Of a stretch of DNA of 64,000 bases, positions 8,016 through 16,299 are shown in pieces. Under the pieces are notes generated by a model. The model searched no databases. It saw only the letters and a list, made by a program, of their open reading frames with translations, and was not told where the DNA came from. The position numbers and the translations under genes are program-made. Position 1 is the first letter of the stretch; every line of letters begins with the position of its first letter. Source of the stretch: Pseudoponticoccus marisrubri (lineage in GTDB: Bacteria; Pseudomonadota; Alphaproteobacteria; Rhodobacterales; Rhodobacteraceae); NCBI RefSeq assembly GCF_001482405.1, contig NZ_LPXO01000001.1, positions 682,001-746,000 of the forward strand, read 5' to 3'.

Positions 8016-8129
8016 ATGCCCCGCCACGCAGCCCCCCGCCTCCCCGGCGCCATGCCGGAGCCACTCGCGCCACGGGACGGCGGGCGGGGCGAGGTGCGCA
8101 GCACGAGCGCCGGACCGGCGGCCCGATGA
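8016..8129 (+). CDS. Possible 37-residue leader peptide overlapping the kinase start
   Basis: ATG at 8016 follows a good ACAGGAG ribosome binding site five bases upstream. The frame runs for 37 residues, Pro/Arg/Ala-rich, and its TGA (8127-8129) overlaps the kinase ATG in an ATGA. The kinase start itself has no clear ribosome binding site. Translation of this frame followed by re-initiation would explain how the kinase is translated. No homologue is recognised; the peptide may have no function of its own. Confidence 0.5.
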   Translation: MPRHAAPRLPGAMPEPLAPRDGGRGEVRSTSAGPAAR

Positions 8130-10039
8130 GGGATCCCGCGCTCATCCAGGCCGGGCTCAACCTGATCCAGCAGGCGCTCAGCATCTATGACAGCGGGTTG
8201 CGGCTGGCGGTCTGCAATGCCCGCTTCGCCGAGATGTTCGACCTGCCCGCACCGCTGACCACGCCCGGTGCCCGGTTCGAGGACACGGTCCGCCACCTGC
8301 TGGCCAGCGGCGAATACGGTACCGTGGACGACCCCGAGGCCTTCGTGCGCGACCGGGTCGAGACCGCGCTGGCCTTCCAGCCGCATTACATGGAGCGCAC
8401 CCGCGCCAATGGCCGGACCATCTCGGTCGAGGGCGCGCCGCTGCCGCATGGTGGCTGGGTCACGGTCTATACCGACATCACCGAGGTGAAGGCCCAGGAG
8501 GCGCTGCTGCGCGCCCGCTCCGAGGTACTCTCCGAAGAGGTGCTGCGCCGCTCCGAGGAGCTGGCCGCCAGCAACCGCCAGCTGGCCGCCGCAAATGCCG
8601 CTCTGGAAGAGGCGCGCCGCGAGTTGCTCGAGATGGAGGCGCGCACCCGCACCACGGCCGAGATGATGCCCGCCCATATCGCCCGCGTGGATGCCGAGGG
8701 GCGCTACACCTTCTCCAACCGCCGCCTGCCCGCGGTGATGCCCGGCCGCGCCGCCGAGATCCACGGCCGTCACATCCGCAACGTGCTGGGCGAGGCCGCC
8801 TTCGACCGCGTGCGCCCGCATCTCGAGGCCGCGCTGGCGGGCCGGCAATCGGCCTTCGAGTTCACCGACGCGGTCTCGTCCCGGCGCATCAGGGCGGTCT
8901 TCACCCCCGACCCGCTGGAGCCCGGCGTCTACATCCTGTCGCAGGACGTCACCGAGGAAACCCAGACCCGCGCCGCCCTGCAGCAGACCCGGCGGCGCGA
9001 GATGGCCGCACAGCTGACCTCGGGGCTGGCGCATGATTTTTCCAACCTGCTGACCATCATCCTCGGCATGCAGTCGAAACTGGCCCGCACCGTCACCGAC
9101 CCGCGGGCCGAGCCGCTGATCGCCGCCACCCTGCAGGCGGCACGACGCGGCGGGCGGCTGCTGAACCGGATCGGCGACATCACCTCGCAGCGCCACTGGC
9201 AGGCCGAACCATTGTCGCCGGCGCGCCTGCTGGCAGATCTCGAGACGCTGGCCACGCCCAGCCTGCCCGAGGGGCTGCACCTGATGATCCGCGATGCCAC
9301 CACCGGCCCGGTGCTGGCCGATCCCGGCCTGCTGCAGGACGCGCTGCTGAACCTCGTGCTGAACGCCGCCGATGCCTGCGGCGGCGCCGGCGAGATCCGC
9401 GTGGCGGCCGAGGAGGTGCAGGACACCTGGCTGCAGATCACCGTCACCGATACCGGCCCCGGCTTTTCCGAGACGGCGCTGGAGCACGGGCTGGACCCGT
9501 TCTTCACCACCAAGGGCGGCGAGGGCTCGGGGCTGGGGCTGGCCATGGTCTATGACACGACCAAGCTGGCCGGCGGCGCGGTCCGGCTGTCCAACACGGG
9601 CACGGGCGCGCGGGTGACGCTGCGCCTGCCGCTGCGCCGGGCCCAGCCCCTGCAAGGCGGCGGGCTCGTGCTGCTGGTCGATGACAGCGCCGACCTGCGC
9701 GAGACGATCCGCGGCGAATTGACCGCGCTGGGTCATTCCGTGGTCGAGGCGAGCTCGGTCGACGAGGCCTGCGCGCTGGTGGACGGGCTGCCCGAGATCG
9801 CGCTGGTCCTGTCCGATATCGCGCTCGAGGGCGAAGACACCGGGCTCGACCTGCTGGAGCGGGTGCAGGGCGTGCCGGTGCGGCTGATGACCTCGCTGCC
9901 GCCCGATCACCCGCTGCATGTCCGCGCCGCCGCCCATGGCCCGGTGCTGCGCAAGCCTTTCACGCAAGACGCCCTGCGCGAGGTGCTGACGGCACATCCG
10001 CGCGACGGCGCGGTTCCCCGGCCCGGGCAGATGCCGTAA
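8126..10039 (+). CDS. Hybrid histidine kinase with PAS-like domains and a C-terminal receiver
   Basis: About 637 residues from the ATG at 8126. In order: a PAS-like sensor (about 1-125), a coiled linker, a second PAS-like region (about 180-290), an H-box GLAHDFSNLL with His303, and a HATPase domain (N-box LLNLVLNAADA, G1 DTGPGF, F-box FFTTK, G2 GSGLGL). A receiver domain follows, with acidic VDDS and acceptor Asp564 in LVLSDIALEG. No membrane segment is seen, so sensing should be cytoplasmic. Ten bases separate it from the response regulator. An in-frame GTG at 7964 would add a low-complexity Arg/Pro stretch and is less likely. The divergent ligase-liv operon is a plausible target. Confidence 0.88.
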   Translation: MRDPALIQAGLNLIQQALSIYDSGLRLAVCNARFAEMFDLPAPLTTPGARFEDTVRHLLASGEYGTVDDPEAFVRDRVETALAFQPHYMERTRANGRTISVEGAPLPHGGWVTVYTDITEVKAQEALLRARSEVLSEEVLRRSEELAASNRQLAAANAALEEARRELLEMEARTRTTAEMMPAHIARVDAEGRYTFSNRRLPAVMPGRAAEIHGRHIRNVLGEAAFDRVRPHLEAALAGRQSAFEFTDAVSSRRIRAVFTPDPLEPGVYILSQDVTEETQTRAALQQTRRREMAAQLTSGLAHDFSNLLTIILGMQSKLARTVTDPRAEPLIAATLQAARRGGRLLNRIGDITSQRHWQAEPLSPARLLADLETLATPSLPEGLHLMIRDATTGPVLADPGLLQDALLNLVLNAADACGGAGEIRVAAEEVQDTWLQITVTDTGPGFSETALEHGLDPFFTTKGGEGSGLGLAMVYDTTKLAGGAVRLSNTGTGARVTLRLPLRRAQPLQGGGLVLLVDDSADLRETIRGELTALGHSVVEASSVDEACALVDGLPEIALVLSDIALEGEDTGLDLLERVQGVPVRLMTSLPPDHPLHVRAAAHGPVLRKPFTQDALREVLTAHPRDGAVPRPGQMP

Positions 10040-10049
10040 CAGGTCGGGC

Positions 10050-10745
10050 ATGAGCGCGCTTGTCACCATCCTCGACGACGAACCCGAGATCCGGGCCATG
10101 CTGTCCGACGCCCTGACCGAGGCGGGGTTCCGCACCATGGCCTTTGCCCGCGCGGCCGAGTTCGAGGCGGCGCTGCGCCGCACCACGCCCGATGTCTGCC
10201 TGGTGGACCTGGGCCTGCCCGACCGCGACGGGCTCAGCCTCGTGCACCGGCTGGCGCTGGAACAGGGCGCCAAGATCATCATCATCTCGGGCCGCGCGCA
10301 GGTGCAGGACCGCGTCACCGGGCTCGAACTGGGCGCCGACGACTACATCATCAAGCCCTTCGATCCGGCCGAGGTGGTGGCCCGCATCCGCGCCCGGCTG
10401 CGCGGCCCCCGCCCCTCCAGCCGCGGTCAGACCGCGCGGTTCAACGGCTGGACCGCGCATTTCGACCGCTACGCGCTGGAGGATTCCGAGGGGCAGGAGA
10501 CGCCATTCAGCCATGCCGAGGGCGAGGTGCTGCGCCTGTTCCTCGAAAGCCCGCGGCGGCTGATCACCCGCGCCCACATGCAGGAGAGCCTGGGCGGCGG
10601 CGCGGGCGAGAGCTTCGACCGGGCGATGGATGTGCGCATCTCGCGGCTGCGCACCAAGCTGCGCGAGGATCCCCGCAACCCGCGGCTGATCAAGACGATC
10701 TACGGCGCGGGCTACATCTTCCTCGGCGAGGTCGCCTGGGACTGA
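10050..10745 (+). CDS. OmpR-family response regulator
   Basis: 231 residues. The N-terminal receiver has the acidic pair in ILDDEPE, acceptor Asp53 in CLVDLGLPDRDG and the conserved Lys in YIIKPFD. The C-terminal winged helix ends in the typical DVRISRLRTKLRED...IKTIYGAGYIF pattern. It is the partner of the upstream hybrid kinase (ten-base gap, same operon). The DNA target is not known; the adjacent divergent promoter region is a natural candidate. Confidence 0.92.
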   Translation: MSALVTILDDEPEIRAMLSDALTEAGFRTMAFARAAEFEAALRRTTPDVCLVDLGLPDRDGLSLVHRLALEQGAKIIIISGRAQVQDRVTGLELGADDYIIKPFDPAEVVARIRARLRGPRPSSRGQTARFNGWTAHFDRYALEDSEGQETPFSHAEGEVLRLFLESPRRLITRAHMQESLGGGAGESFDRAMDVRISRLRTKLREDPRNPRLIKTIYGAGYIFLGEVAWD

Positions 10746-10747
10746 CG

Positions 10748-10936
10748 CTAGGGCTGGATCGTCGTGTAGATCTCGGCCAGGCCCAGCAGCTGCTTGATCT
10801 GCGGCAGGATCGCCACCGCGACAACCCCGACCAGCGCGCCGATGCCCAGCCGGATAGGAGCGCGCCCCAGCCGCGGACCGGCCAGCCCCAGCAGGCCGCA
10901 GACAAGGGCGTAATAGCCCAGCGATATCGGGTCCAT
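10748..10936 (-). CDS. Small membrane protein of unknown function
   Basis: 62 residues from the ATG at 10936, which has a GGAGGGG ribosome binding site. Two hydrophobic segments (about 5-23 and 29-47) flank a short basic loop. It converges on the response regulator gene with only two bases between the stops. An in-frame GTG start at 10960 would add eight residues without a binding site. The family is not recognised. Confidence 0.6.
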   Translation of the reverse strand: MDPISLGYYALVCGLLGLAGPRLGRAPIRLGIGALVGVVAVAILPQIKQLLGLAEIYTTIQP

Positions 10937-10999
10937 GCGCCCCTCCGTTCCCCGTGACACGCCCAGTCTAGCCTGTCGATGCCGCCGGGGGAACGCGCG

Positions 11000-11096
11000 C
11001 GTAAGGCCCTTCGAAGGGCCTTACGTCAACGCGTTTGCAAACGCGTTCAGAAAGCGGTTTCGAAACCGCTTGTCCAAGCCGCTTCGAAGCGGCTTG
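11000..11096. repeat. Tandem array of four perfect palindromes
   Basis: Four adjacent perfect palindromes fill this gap: 11000-11025 (core AAGGCCCTTCGAAGGGCCTT), 11028-11047 (AACGCGTTTGCAAACGCGTT), 11052-11071 (AAGCGGTTTCGAAACCGCTT) and 11075-11096 (core AAGCCGCTTCGAAGCGGCTT). Centres are 25, 24 and 24 bp apart. All fit the half-site AASSSSYTTS, and every difference between units is compensated in the opposite arm. Units 3 and 4 are each followed by GTCC. The array lies between the stop of the amidase gene and the start of the small membrane gene. No T-tract is present. Confidence 0.95.
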
Positions 11097-11104
11097 TCCG
11101 CCCA

Positions 11105-12307
11105 TCACGACGCGATGCGCGCCACGGCATCGGCCATCACCTGCAACCCGGTCACCAGGTCGGCCTCGTCCGTATCCTCGGCGAAATCATGGCTGATCCC
11201 GCCGATCGAGGGCACGAAGAGCATCGCCGCCGGCATCAGCCGCGCGGCGTTCGAGGCATCGTGGAGTGCGCCCGACGGCATGGGCCGCCAGAGGCCGGGC
11301 ACCTGCGCCTCGGCCGCCTCGGCCAGCGCGGCGCGCAGCCCCGCATCCATCGCCACCGGCGGCACGCCCAGCATCGGGCCGAAGGAACAGGCCAGCCCAT
11401 GCGTCTCGGCCACCTCCTGCGCGGTGTCGCGCACGATCGCCTCCATCCGGTCGAGCCGCCCGGCGTCGCCATCGCGCCACTGCACCGAGAAGGCCGCGCG
11501 CCCCGGCACGATGGAATGCGCGTTGGGATGCAGCGCGACGTGGCCGATGGTCCAGACCGTGTCCGGCGTCACAACCTCGGCCAGCCGGGTGTTGAGCAGC
11601 CCCGCGAAGGCCACCAGCCCCTGGAAGGCGTCCTGCCGCAGCGCCATCGGCGTGGTGCCGGCGTGGTTCTGCTGACCCTCGAACTGCACCACCATGTCGC
11701 GGATGCCGACGATGGCCTCGACCACGCCGATCTTGCCGGCGGTGCGGTCCAGCACCGGCCCCTGTTCGATATGCATCTCGACGAAACCGGTGAACTGCGC
11801 CGGGTCCAGCCAGTCGCCCAGCCGGGCGCCCATGGCGGCCCGCGCCTCGGCCAGCGTCACGCCATCGGAATCGACCAGCGTCTGCGCCCGTTCGCGGTCC
11901 AGCGCGCCGGCCCAGGCCGCGCTGCCCGTGGTGACGCCAAACCGCCCCTCCTCGTCCTGGAAGGAGACGGCCGAGATCGCCGGCCCGCCGGCCTCGCGCG
12001 CGGCCCGGGCGATCTCCAGCGCCGCGATCACGCCCAGCGCGCCGTCCAGCCAGCCGCCCTCGGGCTGGCTGTCGGAATGCGAGCCCAGCAGAAGCGAGCG
12101 CTCTCCGGCGATCCCGAAGAGCGAGCCCATCGGGTCGAAGCGCGGTGCCAGACCGGCGGCCTCCATCCGCCCGGCCAGCCAGTCGCGCGCCTCGATATCG
12201 GGGGGGCTGTAGGCCGGGCGCTGCACGCCCTTGCCCACCCCCGAGGCACCGAAGCGGCGCAGCGCATGCAGGTCTTCGAGGAATCGGTCGGGCTGGATCG
12301 GGATCAT
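11105..12307 (-). CDS. M20-family amidase / N-carbamoyl-amino-acid hydrolase (hydantoinase/carbamoylase type)
   Basis: 400 residues. The metal-site pattern of the family is present: [20 protein letters not shown] (His and bridging Asp), the FQDEEGRFG acidic pair, VEMHIEQGP, and a distal HDA / GISHDFAE histidine. The lid domain carries [11 protein letters not shown]. Such enzymes cleave N-carbamoyl amino acids, allantoate or ureidoglycolate with two divalent metals in the cytoplasm. I cannot tell which substrate applies. The ATG at 12307 has AAAGGAA upstream. It is divergent from the VOC gene, with an AT-rich palindrome between them. Confidence 0.87.
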   Translation of the reverse strand: MIPIQPDRFLEDLHALRRFGASGVGKGVQRPAYSPPDIEARDWLAGRMEAAGLAPRFDPMGSLFGIAGERSLLLGSHSDSQPEGGWLDGALGVIAALEIARAAREAGGPAISAVSFQDEEGRFGVTTGSAAWAGALDRERAQTLVDSDGVTLAEARAAMGARLGDWLDPAQFTGFVEMHIEQGPVLDRTAGKIGVVEAIVGIRDMVVQFEGQQNHAGTTPMALRQDAFQGLVAFAGLLNTRLAEVVTPDTVWTIGHVALHPNAHSIVPGRAAFSVQWRDGDAGRLDRMEAIVRDTAQEVAETHGLACSFGPMLGVPPVAMDAGLRAALAEAAEAQVPGLWRPMPSGALHDASNAARLMPAAMLFVPSIGGISHDFAEDTDEADLVTGLQVMADAVARIAS

Positions 12308-12356
12308 GGCACAGTTCCTTTCGCGCCAAGGGTCGGGCAAAGATGCCGCGCTGTCA

Positions 12357-12372
12357 ATTTATCACGATAAAT
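12357..12372. promoter_or_regulatory. Operator-like palindrome ATTTATC-AC-GATAAAT
   Basis: A perfect 7-bp AT-rich inverted repeat with a 2-base spacer in an otherwise GC-rich divergent gap. It lies 50 bases upstream of the amidase ATG and about 100 upstream of the VOC gene. The form suits a dimeric repressor (for example a GntR or TetR type). No such regulator gene is adjacent. Confidence 0.55.
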
Positions 12373-12469
12373 CTCCGGAAGCGTGCGCTGGCGCACCGAT
12401 GCCATCCGGCCACAGGGAATTCCGCCGCATTCGCACAATACCTAGATGACGATGCAAAGGAGACATGCC

Positions 12470-12949
12470 ATGACCGCCCATCCCGACACCCGCATCGGAC
12501 ACGTGCACCTGAAGGTCGCCGATCTCGACCGCGCCATCACCTTCTACCGCGACGTGCTGGGGCTTGCGGTGATGCAGCGCTTCGGCACGCAGGCGGCCTT
12601 TCTCTCGGCCGGCGGCTATCATCATCATATCGGCCTGAACACCTGGCACAGCAAGGACGGGCCGCGCCCCGACAAGCGGGCCACCGGGCTCTACCACACG
12701 GCCTTGCTCTATCCCGACCGCCGCACGCTGGCGCAGGCGCTGAAGACCGTGCTAGACGCCGGGGTCACGCTGGACGGGGCGGCCGATCACGGCGTCTCGG
12801 AGGCGGTCTATTTCACCGATCCCGACGGCAACGGGATCGAGCTCTACCGCGATCGCGCGCCCGAAGACTGGCCCCGCGATACCGAGGGCAACCTGGCCAT
12901 GGTCAATGCCCGTCTCGACCTCGACGCGCTGCTGGCCGAGGCGGATTGA
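12470..12949 (+). CDS. VOC (glyoxalase/bleomycin resistance/dioxygenase) superfamily protein
   Basis: 159 residues with the VOC fold pattern: IGHVHLKVADLDRAITFYRD at the start, a central GGYHHHIGLNTW, LYHTALLYPDR, and FTDPDGNGIELYRDR near the C-terminus. His/Glu residues at these places normally bind a divalent metal. It resembles the CatE/YsfE group, whose reaction is often unknown. The ATG at 12470 has AAAGGAGA upstream; another ATG at 12446 lacks a site. It is probably a single-gene unit. Confidence 0.85.
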   Translation: MTAHPDTRIGHVHLKVADLDRAITFYRDVLGLAVMQRFGTQAAFLSAGGYHHHIGLNTWHSKDGPRPDKRATGLYHTALLYPDRRTLAQALKTVLDAGVTLDGAADHGVSEAVYFTDPDGNGIELYRDRAPEDWPRDTEGNLAMVNARLDLDALLAEAD

Positions 12950-13020
12950 GCCCCGCGCGCTCTGGACCTTGCCGCCCGGCTTGCCTAGCCTGACGCCGCG
13001 CGCAAGGGGAAGGGAACCAC

Positions 13021-13881
13021 ATGGCTACGGGACGCAACATCCGCACCTATTTCAACGGCAGCTGGCAGGACGGCGACGCCATGATCCTGCGCGCGGCCGA
13101 TCACGGCGCGTGGCTGGGCTCGGGCGTGTTCGACGGGGCGCGCTGCGTGAACGGCATGGTGCCCGACCTGCGGGCGCATTGCGACCGGGTGAACCGCTCG
13201 GCCGAGGCGCTGGGGCTGGTGCCCAATGTCACCACCGACGAGATGGTGACGCTGACCATGGAGGGGCTCTCGGCCTATCCGGCCGATGCGGCGGTCTATA
13301 TCCGGCCCATGTACTGGGGCATCGACGGCGACGTCACCGCCATCGTGCCCGACCCCGAGAAGGTCGGCTTTGCCATCTGCCTCGAGGAAATCCCCATGGC
13401 GCCCGAGACCGCCAGCGCCACGCTGGGCTACACGAGCTTCCGCCGGCCGGTGCTGGAAAGCGCCGTGGTCAATGCCAAGGCCGGCTGTCTCTATCCCAAC
13501 AATGCCCGCATGCTGCGCGAGGTGCGCGGGCGCGGCTTTTCCAACGCGCTGGTCGCCGATGCCATGGGCAACGTGGCCGAAAGCGCCACGGCCAATGTCT
13601 TCATGGTGCGCGACGGCGTGGTCTTCACGCCGATCCCGAACGGCACCTTCCTGGCCGGGATCACCCGCGCCCGGCACATCGCCAACATGCGCGCCGACGG
13701 GATCGAGGTGATCGAGACGGTGCTGGGCTTCGACGCGTTCGACACCGCGGACGAGGTCTTTCTCTCGGGCAACATGCAGAAGATCACGCCGGTCACCGGC
13801 ATCGAGGAGGCCAGCTACCAGGTCGGCCCCGTCACCCGCCGCGTGCGCGAACTCTACTGGGACTGGGCGCATTCAGCATGA
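13021..13881 (+). CDS. Class IV aminotransferase, branched-chain amino acid aminotransferase type
   Basis: 286 residues. Fold-type IV PLP enzyme: N-terminal YFNGSWQDGD...LGSGVFDGARC, central NAKAGCLYPNNARMLREV, which includes the probable PLP lysine, and VAESATANVFMVRDG followed by GTFLAGITRAR. It transfers amino groups between branched-chain amino acids and 2-oxoglutarate, or acts on a related substrate (D-amino-acid or aminodeoxychorismate lyase-like activity cannot be excluded by eye). GGGAAGGGAACC precedes the ATG. The next gene overlaps it by ATGA. Confidence 0.85.
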   Translation: MATGRNIRTYFNGSWQDGDAMILRAADHGAWLGSGVFDGARCVNGMVPDLRAHCDRVNRSAEALGLVPNVTTDEMVTLTMEGLSAYPADAAVYIRPMYWGIDGDVTAIVPDPEKVGFAICLEEIPMAPETASATLGYTSFRRPVLESAVVNAKAGCLYPNNARMLREVRGRGFSNALVADAMGNVAESATANVFMVRDGVVFTPIPNGTFLAGITRARHIANMRADGIEVIETVLGFDAFDTADEVFLSGNMQKITPVTGIEEASYQVGPVTRRVRELYWDWAHSA

Positions 13882-14486
13882 GCCTGCGCGGGCTCTTCCG
13901 GCACCGCGCCCGCGCGCCGGAGGGCCCGTCGCTGGAGGAGCAGGTCGCCCTGCTGGCCCGGGCCGGGCTGCCGCTGGCCCCGGGCGTGACCCGCGCCGAC
14001 CTGCTCGATTTCGGACCGGAAGAGAGCTATCGCGCCGAGCCGTGGCGGCTCCTGCTGATGACCTACGCCGTGCGCAGCGAGCCCGAGGCCGCGCCGCGCC
14101 CCTTCTGCGACCGGGCCGTGCTGGTCGACCTGTCCCATGCGCCGGGCCAGGGCGATCACGCCACGCTGGCCGCACAGCTGGCGGGGATCGCCGGGCTGGG
14201 TCCGCGGCTGCGCGGCGCGGTCGAGGCCGAGACGCCGGGCGGGCGCGTGCTCTCCTACCGGCTGGACGGTGTCCCCCGGCAGCACCGGGCCGAGGGGCGC
14301 GGGCCGTGGCTCGATGACGCGCTGATCGACGCCATCGCCGCGGACCTTGCGCCGCTGATGGTCCCGCGCGCGCTCCACGCGCTGGACAACGACCTGCAGC
14401 GCATGTTCTACGCCCTGACGCCGGCCGGCGCCGCGCTGATCGAGGCCGAGGCCCCCGGCCTGTTGACCCCACTGCCCGATCGCTGA
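13878..14486 (+). CDS. Conserved-looking hypothetical protein
   Basis: 202 residues, cytoplasmic, Arg- and Ala-rich, with no membrane segment or signal peptide. Its start overlaps the aminotransferase stop (ATGA at 13878-13881), which indicates translational coupling. I see no catalytic motif. Readable segments include LLARAGLPLAPGVTRADLLD and YRAEPWRLLLMTYAV. Codon use looks native. Function unknown. Confidence 0.7.
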   Translation: MSLRGLFRHRARAPEGPSLEEQVALLARAGLPLAPGVTRADLLDFGPEESYRAEPWRLLLMTYAVRSEPEAAPRPFCDRAVLVDLSHAPGQGDHATLAAQLAGIAGLGPRLRGAVEAETPGGRVLSYRLDGVPRQHRAEGRGPWLDDALIDAIAADLAPLMVPRALHALDNDLQRMFYALTPAGAALIEAEAPGLLTPLPDR

Positions 14487-14542
14487 CACCGCTTGCCACC
14501 GCCGGCGCGCTCGGCCATGATCGGCGCCTGAAGGAGCGGATG

Positions 14543-14998
14543 ATGCGCAAGTTTCTGGTCGTCCTCGATGACAGCCGCGAATGTCTGAACGCGATGCGGT
14601 TCGCCGCCATGCGCGCCGCCAATACCGGCGGTGGGGTGGCGATCCTGTCGGTGATCCCGCCGGACGAGTTCAATCACTGGATCGGCGTGGGCGACATCAT
14701 GCGCGAGGAATCGCGCGAGCGCATCCAGGCGCATTTCGAGGTTTTCGCCAAGTGGATGCGCGACAAGCAGAAGGTCGACCCCGAACTGGTCATCCGCGAG
14801 GGCGATCCGCTGACCGAGATCCTGGCCCAGGTCAAGGAAGACGGCGAGATCGGCGTGCTGGTCCTCGGCGCCGCGGCCGACAAGAAGGGCCCCGGCCCGC
14901 TCGTGTCGCAGCTGACCCGCTCGGCCGGCACGCTGCCCGTGCCGATCACCATCGTGCCGGGCGATCTGTCCAAGGAACGGCTGGAAGCGATCACCTGA
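14543..14998 (+). CDS. Universal stress protein (UspA family)
   Basis: About 151 residues. The Rossmann-like Usp pattern is visible: N-terminal KFLVVLDDSRECLNAMRFA, a central VREGDPLTEI-like strand-loop, and VLVLGAAADKKGPGPLVSQL near the end, the usual nucleotide-loop position, here with a less canonical glycine motif. Two ATGs are possible (14540 and 14543). The second gives better spacing from AAGGAG at 14531-14536. It stands alone, downstream of the hypothetical gene. Confidence 0.85.
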   Translation: MRKFLVVLDDSRECLNAMRFAAMRAANTGGGVAILSVIPPDEFNHWIGVGDIMREESRERIQAHFEVFAKWMRDKQKVDPELVIREGDPLTEILAQVKEDGEIGVLVLGAAADKKGPGPLVSQLTRSAGTLPVPITIVPGDLSKERLEAIT

Positions 14999-15138
14999 CG
15001 CGCAGCGCCGCAGCAGCGGCGACGGGCGCGAAGGCCGCCACGCCGGACCGCTGTCTGCCATGATGTCGATCAATCCGCGGCCTGCCGATCCGGTGCATCC
15101 TGTATGGCGAACGCTCCCTTGCGAGGAGGATCGGCCCC

Positions 15139-15642
15139 ATGCCCGCCGCAAAGGACCGCGCCGCCCTGCGCGCGGTCACCGAAAAGGAGTTCGCCAAGCT
15201 CGAGGCGCTGCTCGACCGCGTGCCGGAGGCGGCTCGGCTCGTGCCGGATGCCGGGGCGGACGGTGCGTCTCTGAAGGACATCGTCGGGCACCGGGCACAT
15301 TGGATCGGGTTGTTTCTCGACTGGTACGCGCAAGGACAGGCCGGTGAGGCCGTCGAGATCCCGGCACCCGGCTACAAGTGGAATGCGCTCAAGCGCTTCA
15401 ACGCCGATCTGCGTGCCGCGCAGGCCGATCTGGGCTGGCAGGCGGCGCGCGACCTGCTGCGGCGCAACCATGCGCGGCTGATGGAGTTCATCGACCGGCA
15501 TGACGATGCCAGCCTCTATGGCGGGCCGATGGCGGGCGGCGGCAATGCCTGGACAACGGGACGCTGGGCCGAGGCGGCGGGCGCCTCGCATTACCGCTCG
15601 GCGGCAAAATACATCCGGACACGGCTGCGCGCCCTGTCCTGA
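15139..15642 (+). CDS. ClbS/DfsB-family four-helix bundle protein (DinB-like fold)
   Basis: 167 residues. The ClbS/DfsB (DUF1706) pattern is seen in ASLKDIVGHRAHWIGLFLDW followed by the characteristic PAPGYKWNALKRFN and a C-terminal helical region. ClbS from colibactin producers is a cyclopropane hydrolase giving self-resistance, but most family members are of unknown function. The ATG follows GAGGAGG. It stands alone before the nfu promoter. No genotoxin genes are nearby. Confidence 0.78.
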   Translation: MPAAKDRAALRAVTEKEFAKLEALLDRVPEAARLVPDAGADGASLKDIVGHRAHWIGLFLDWYAQGQAGEAVEIPAPGYKWNALKRFNADLRAAQADLGWQAARDLLRRNHARLMEFIDRHDDASLYGGPMAGGGNAWTTGRWAEAAGASHYRSAAKYIRTRLRALS

Positions 15643-15651
15643 CGGCACTAC

Positions 15652-15699
15652 TTTAGAACGGTTCCAATCCTTGACGTCGCGCCGGGCGAGGCGCATATA
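15652..15699 (+). promoter_or_regulatory. Candidate Irr (ICE-like) box and sigma-70 promoter of nfu
   Basis: TTTAGAACGGTTCCAAT at 15652-15668 is an imperfect inverted repeat that resembles the iron-control element bound by Irr in alphaproteobacteria. It ends two bases before a -35 box TTGACG (15671-15676). A -10-like CATATA lies at 15694-15699 after a 17-base spacer. The nfu ATG is 30 bases further on. The resemblance to Irr boxes is from memory of the published consensus; binding is inference. Confidence 0.6.
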
Positions 15700-15728
15700 G
15701 GAAGCGACCCGAAAAAGGTGCGACACAT

Positions 15729-16292
15729 ATGTTCATTCAGACCGAATCCACCCCGAATCCCGCGACGCTGAAATTCCTGCCGGGCCAGACGGTGCTGGAC
15801 AGCGGCACGGCCGATTTCCCCGCTGCCGAAGCGGCCAGCACCTCGCCCCTCGCGCAGCGGCTCTTTGCCGTGGACGGCGTGACCGGCGTGTTCTTCGGCA
15901 CCGACTTCATCACCGTCACCAAGGGCGAGGCCAGCGACTGGGACCATCTCAAGCCGGCCATCCTTGGCGGCATCATGGAGCATTTCCAGTCCGGCCAACC
16001 GGTCATGACCGACGGCGTCAGCCAGGGCGACGGCCATGCCGCGCATGACGGCGAGGATGGCGAGATCGTCGGCCAGATCAAGGAGTTGCTGGACAGCCGC
16101 GTGCGTCCGGCGGTGGCGCAGGATGGTGGCGACATTACCTTCCACGGCTTCGACCGCGGCGTGGTCTACCTGCACATGCAGGGCGCCTGCGCGGGCTGCC
16201 CCTCGTCCACGCTGACGCTCAAGATGGGGATCGAGAACCTGCTGCGCCACTACATCCCCGAGGTGACCGAGGTCCGCCCGGTCGCCGTCTGA
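15729..16292 (+). CDS. Nfu-type iron-sulfur cluster scaffold/carrier
   Basis: 187 residues. The N-terminal Nfu domain (FIQTESTPNPATLKFLPG...) is followed by a short acidic linker and a C-terminal NifU-like domain (RPAVAQDGGDITFHGF) with Cys154-x-x-Cys157 in GACAGCPSS. It receives and passes [4Fe-4S] clusters to client proteins in the cytoplasm. It is encoded away from suf genes, with its own promoter and a candidate iron-responsive box, as expected for Fe-S biogenesis under iron control. Confidence 0.93.
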   Translation: MFIQTESTPNPATLKFLPGQTVLDSGTADFPAAEAASTSPLAQRLFAVDGVTGVFFGTDFITVTKGEASDWDHLKPAILGGIMEHFQSGQPVMTDGVSQGDGHAAHDGEDGEIVGQIKELLDSRVRPAVAQDGGDITFHGFDRGVVYLHMQGACAGCPSSTLTLKMGIENLLRHYIPEVTEVRPVAV

Positions 16293-16299
16293 GCCGGCC

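Noticed and set aside
11000-11096. CRISPR array
   Set aside because: The units are not identical repeats with unique spacers; they are different perfect palindromes with only 2-5 bases between them.
15139-15642. Genotoxin self-resistance locus (ClbS-like)
   Set aside because: No polyketide or peptide synthetase genes are nearby, and most ClbS/DfsB relatives are not linked to toxins.
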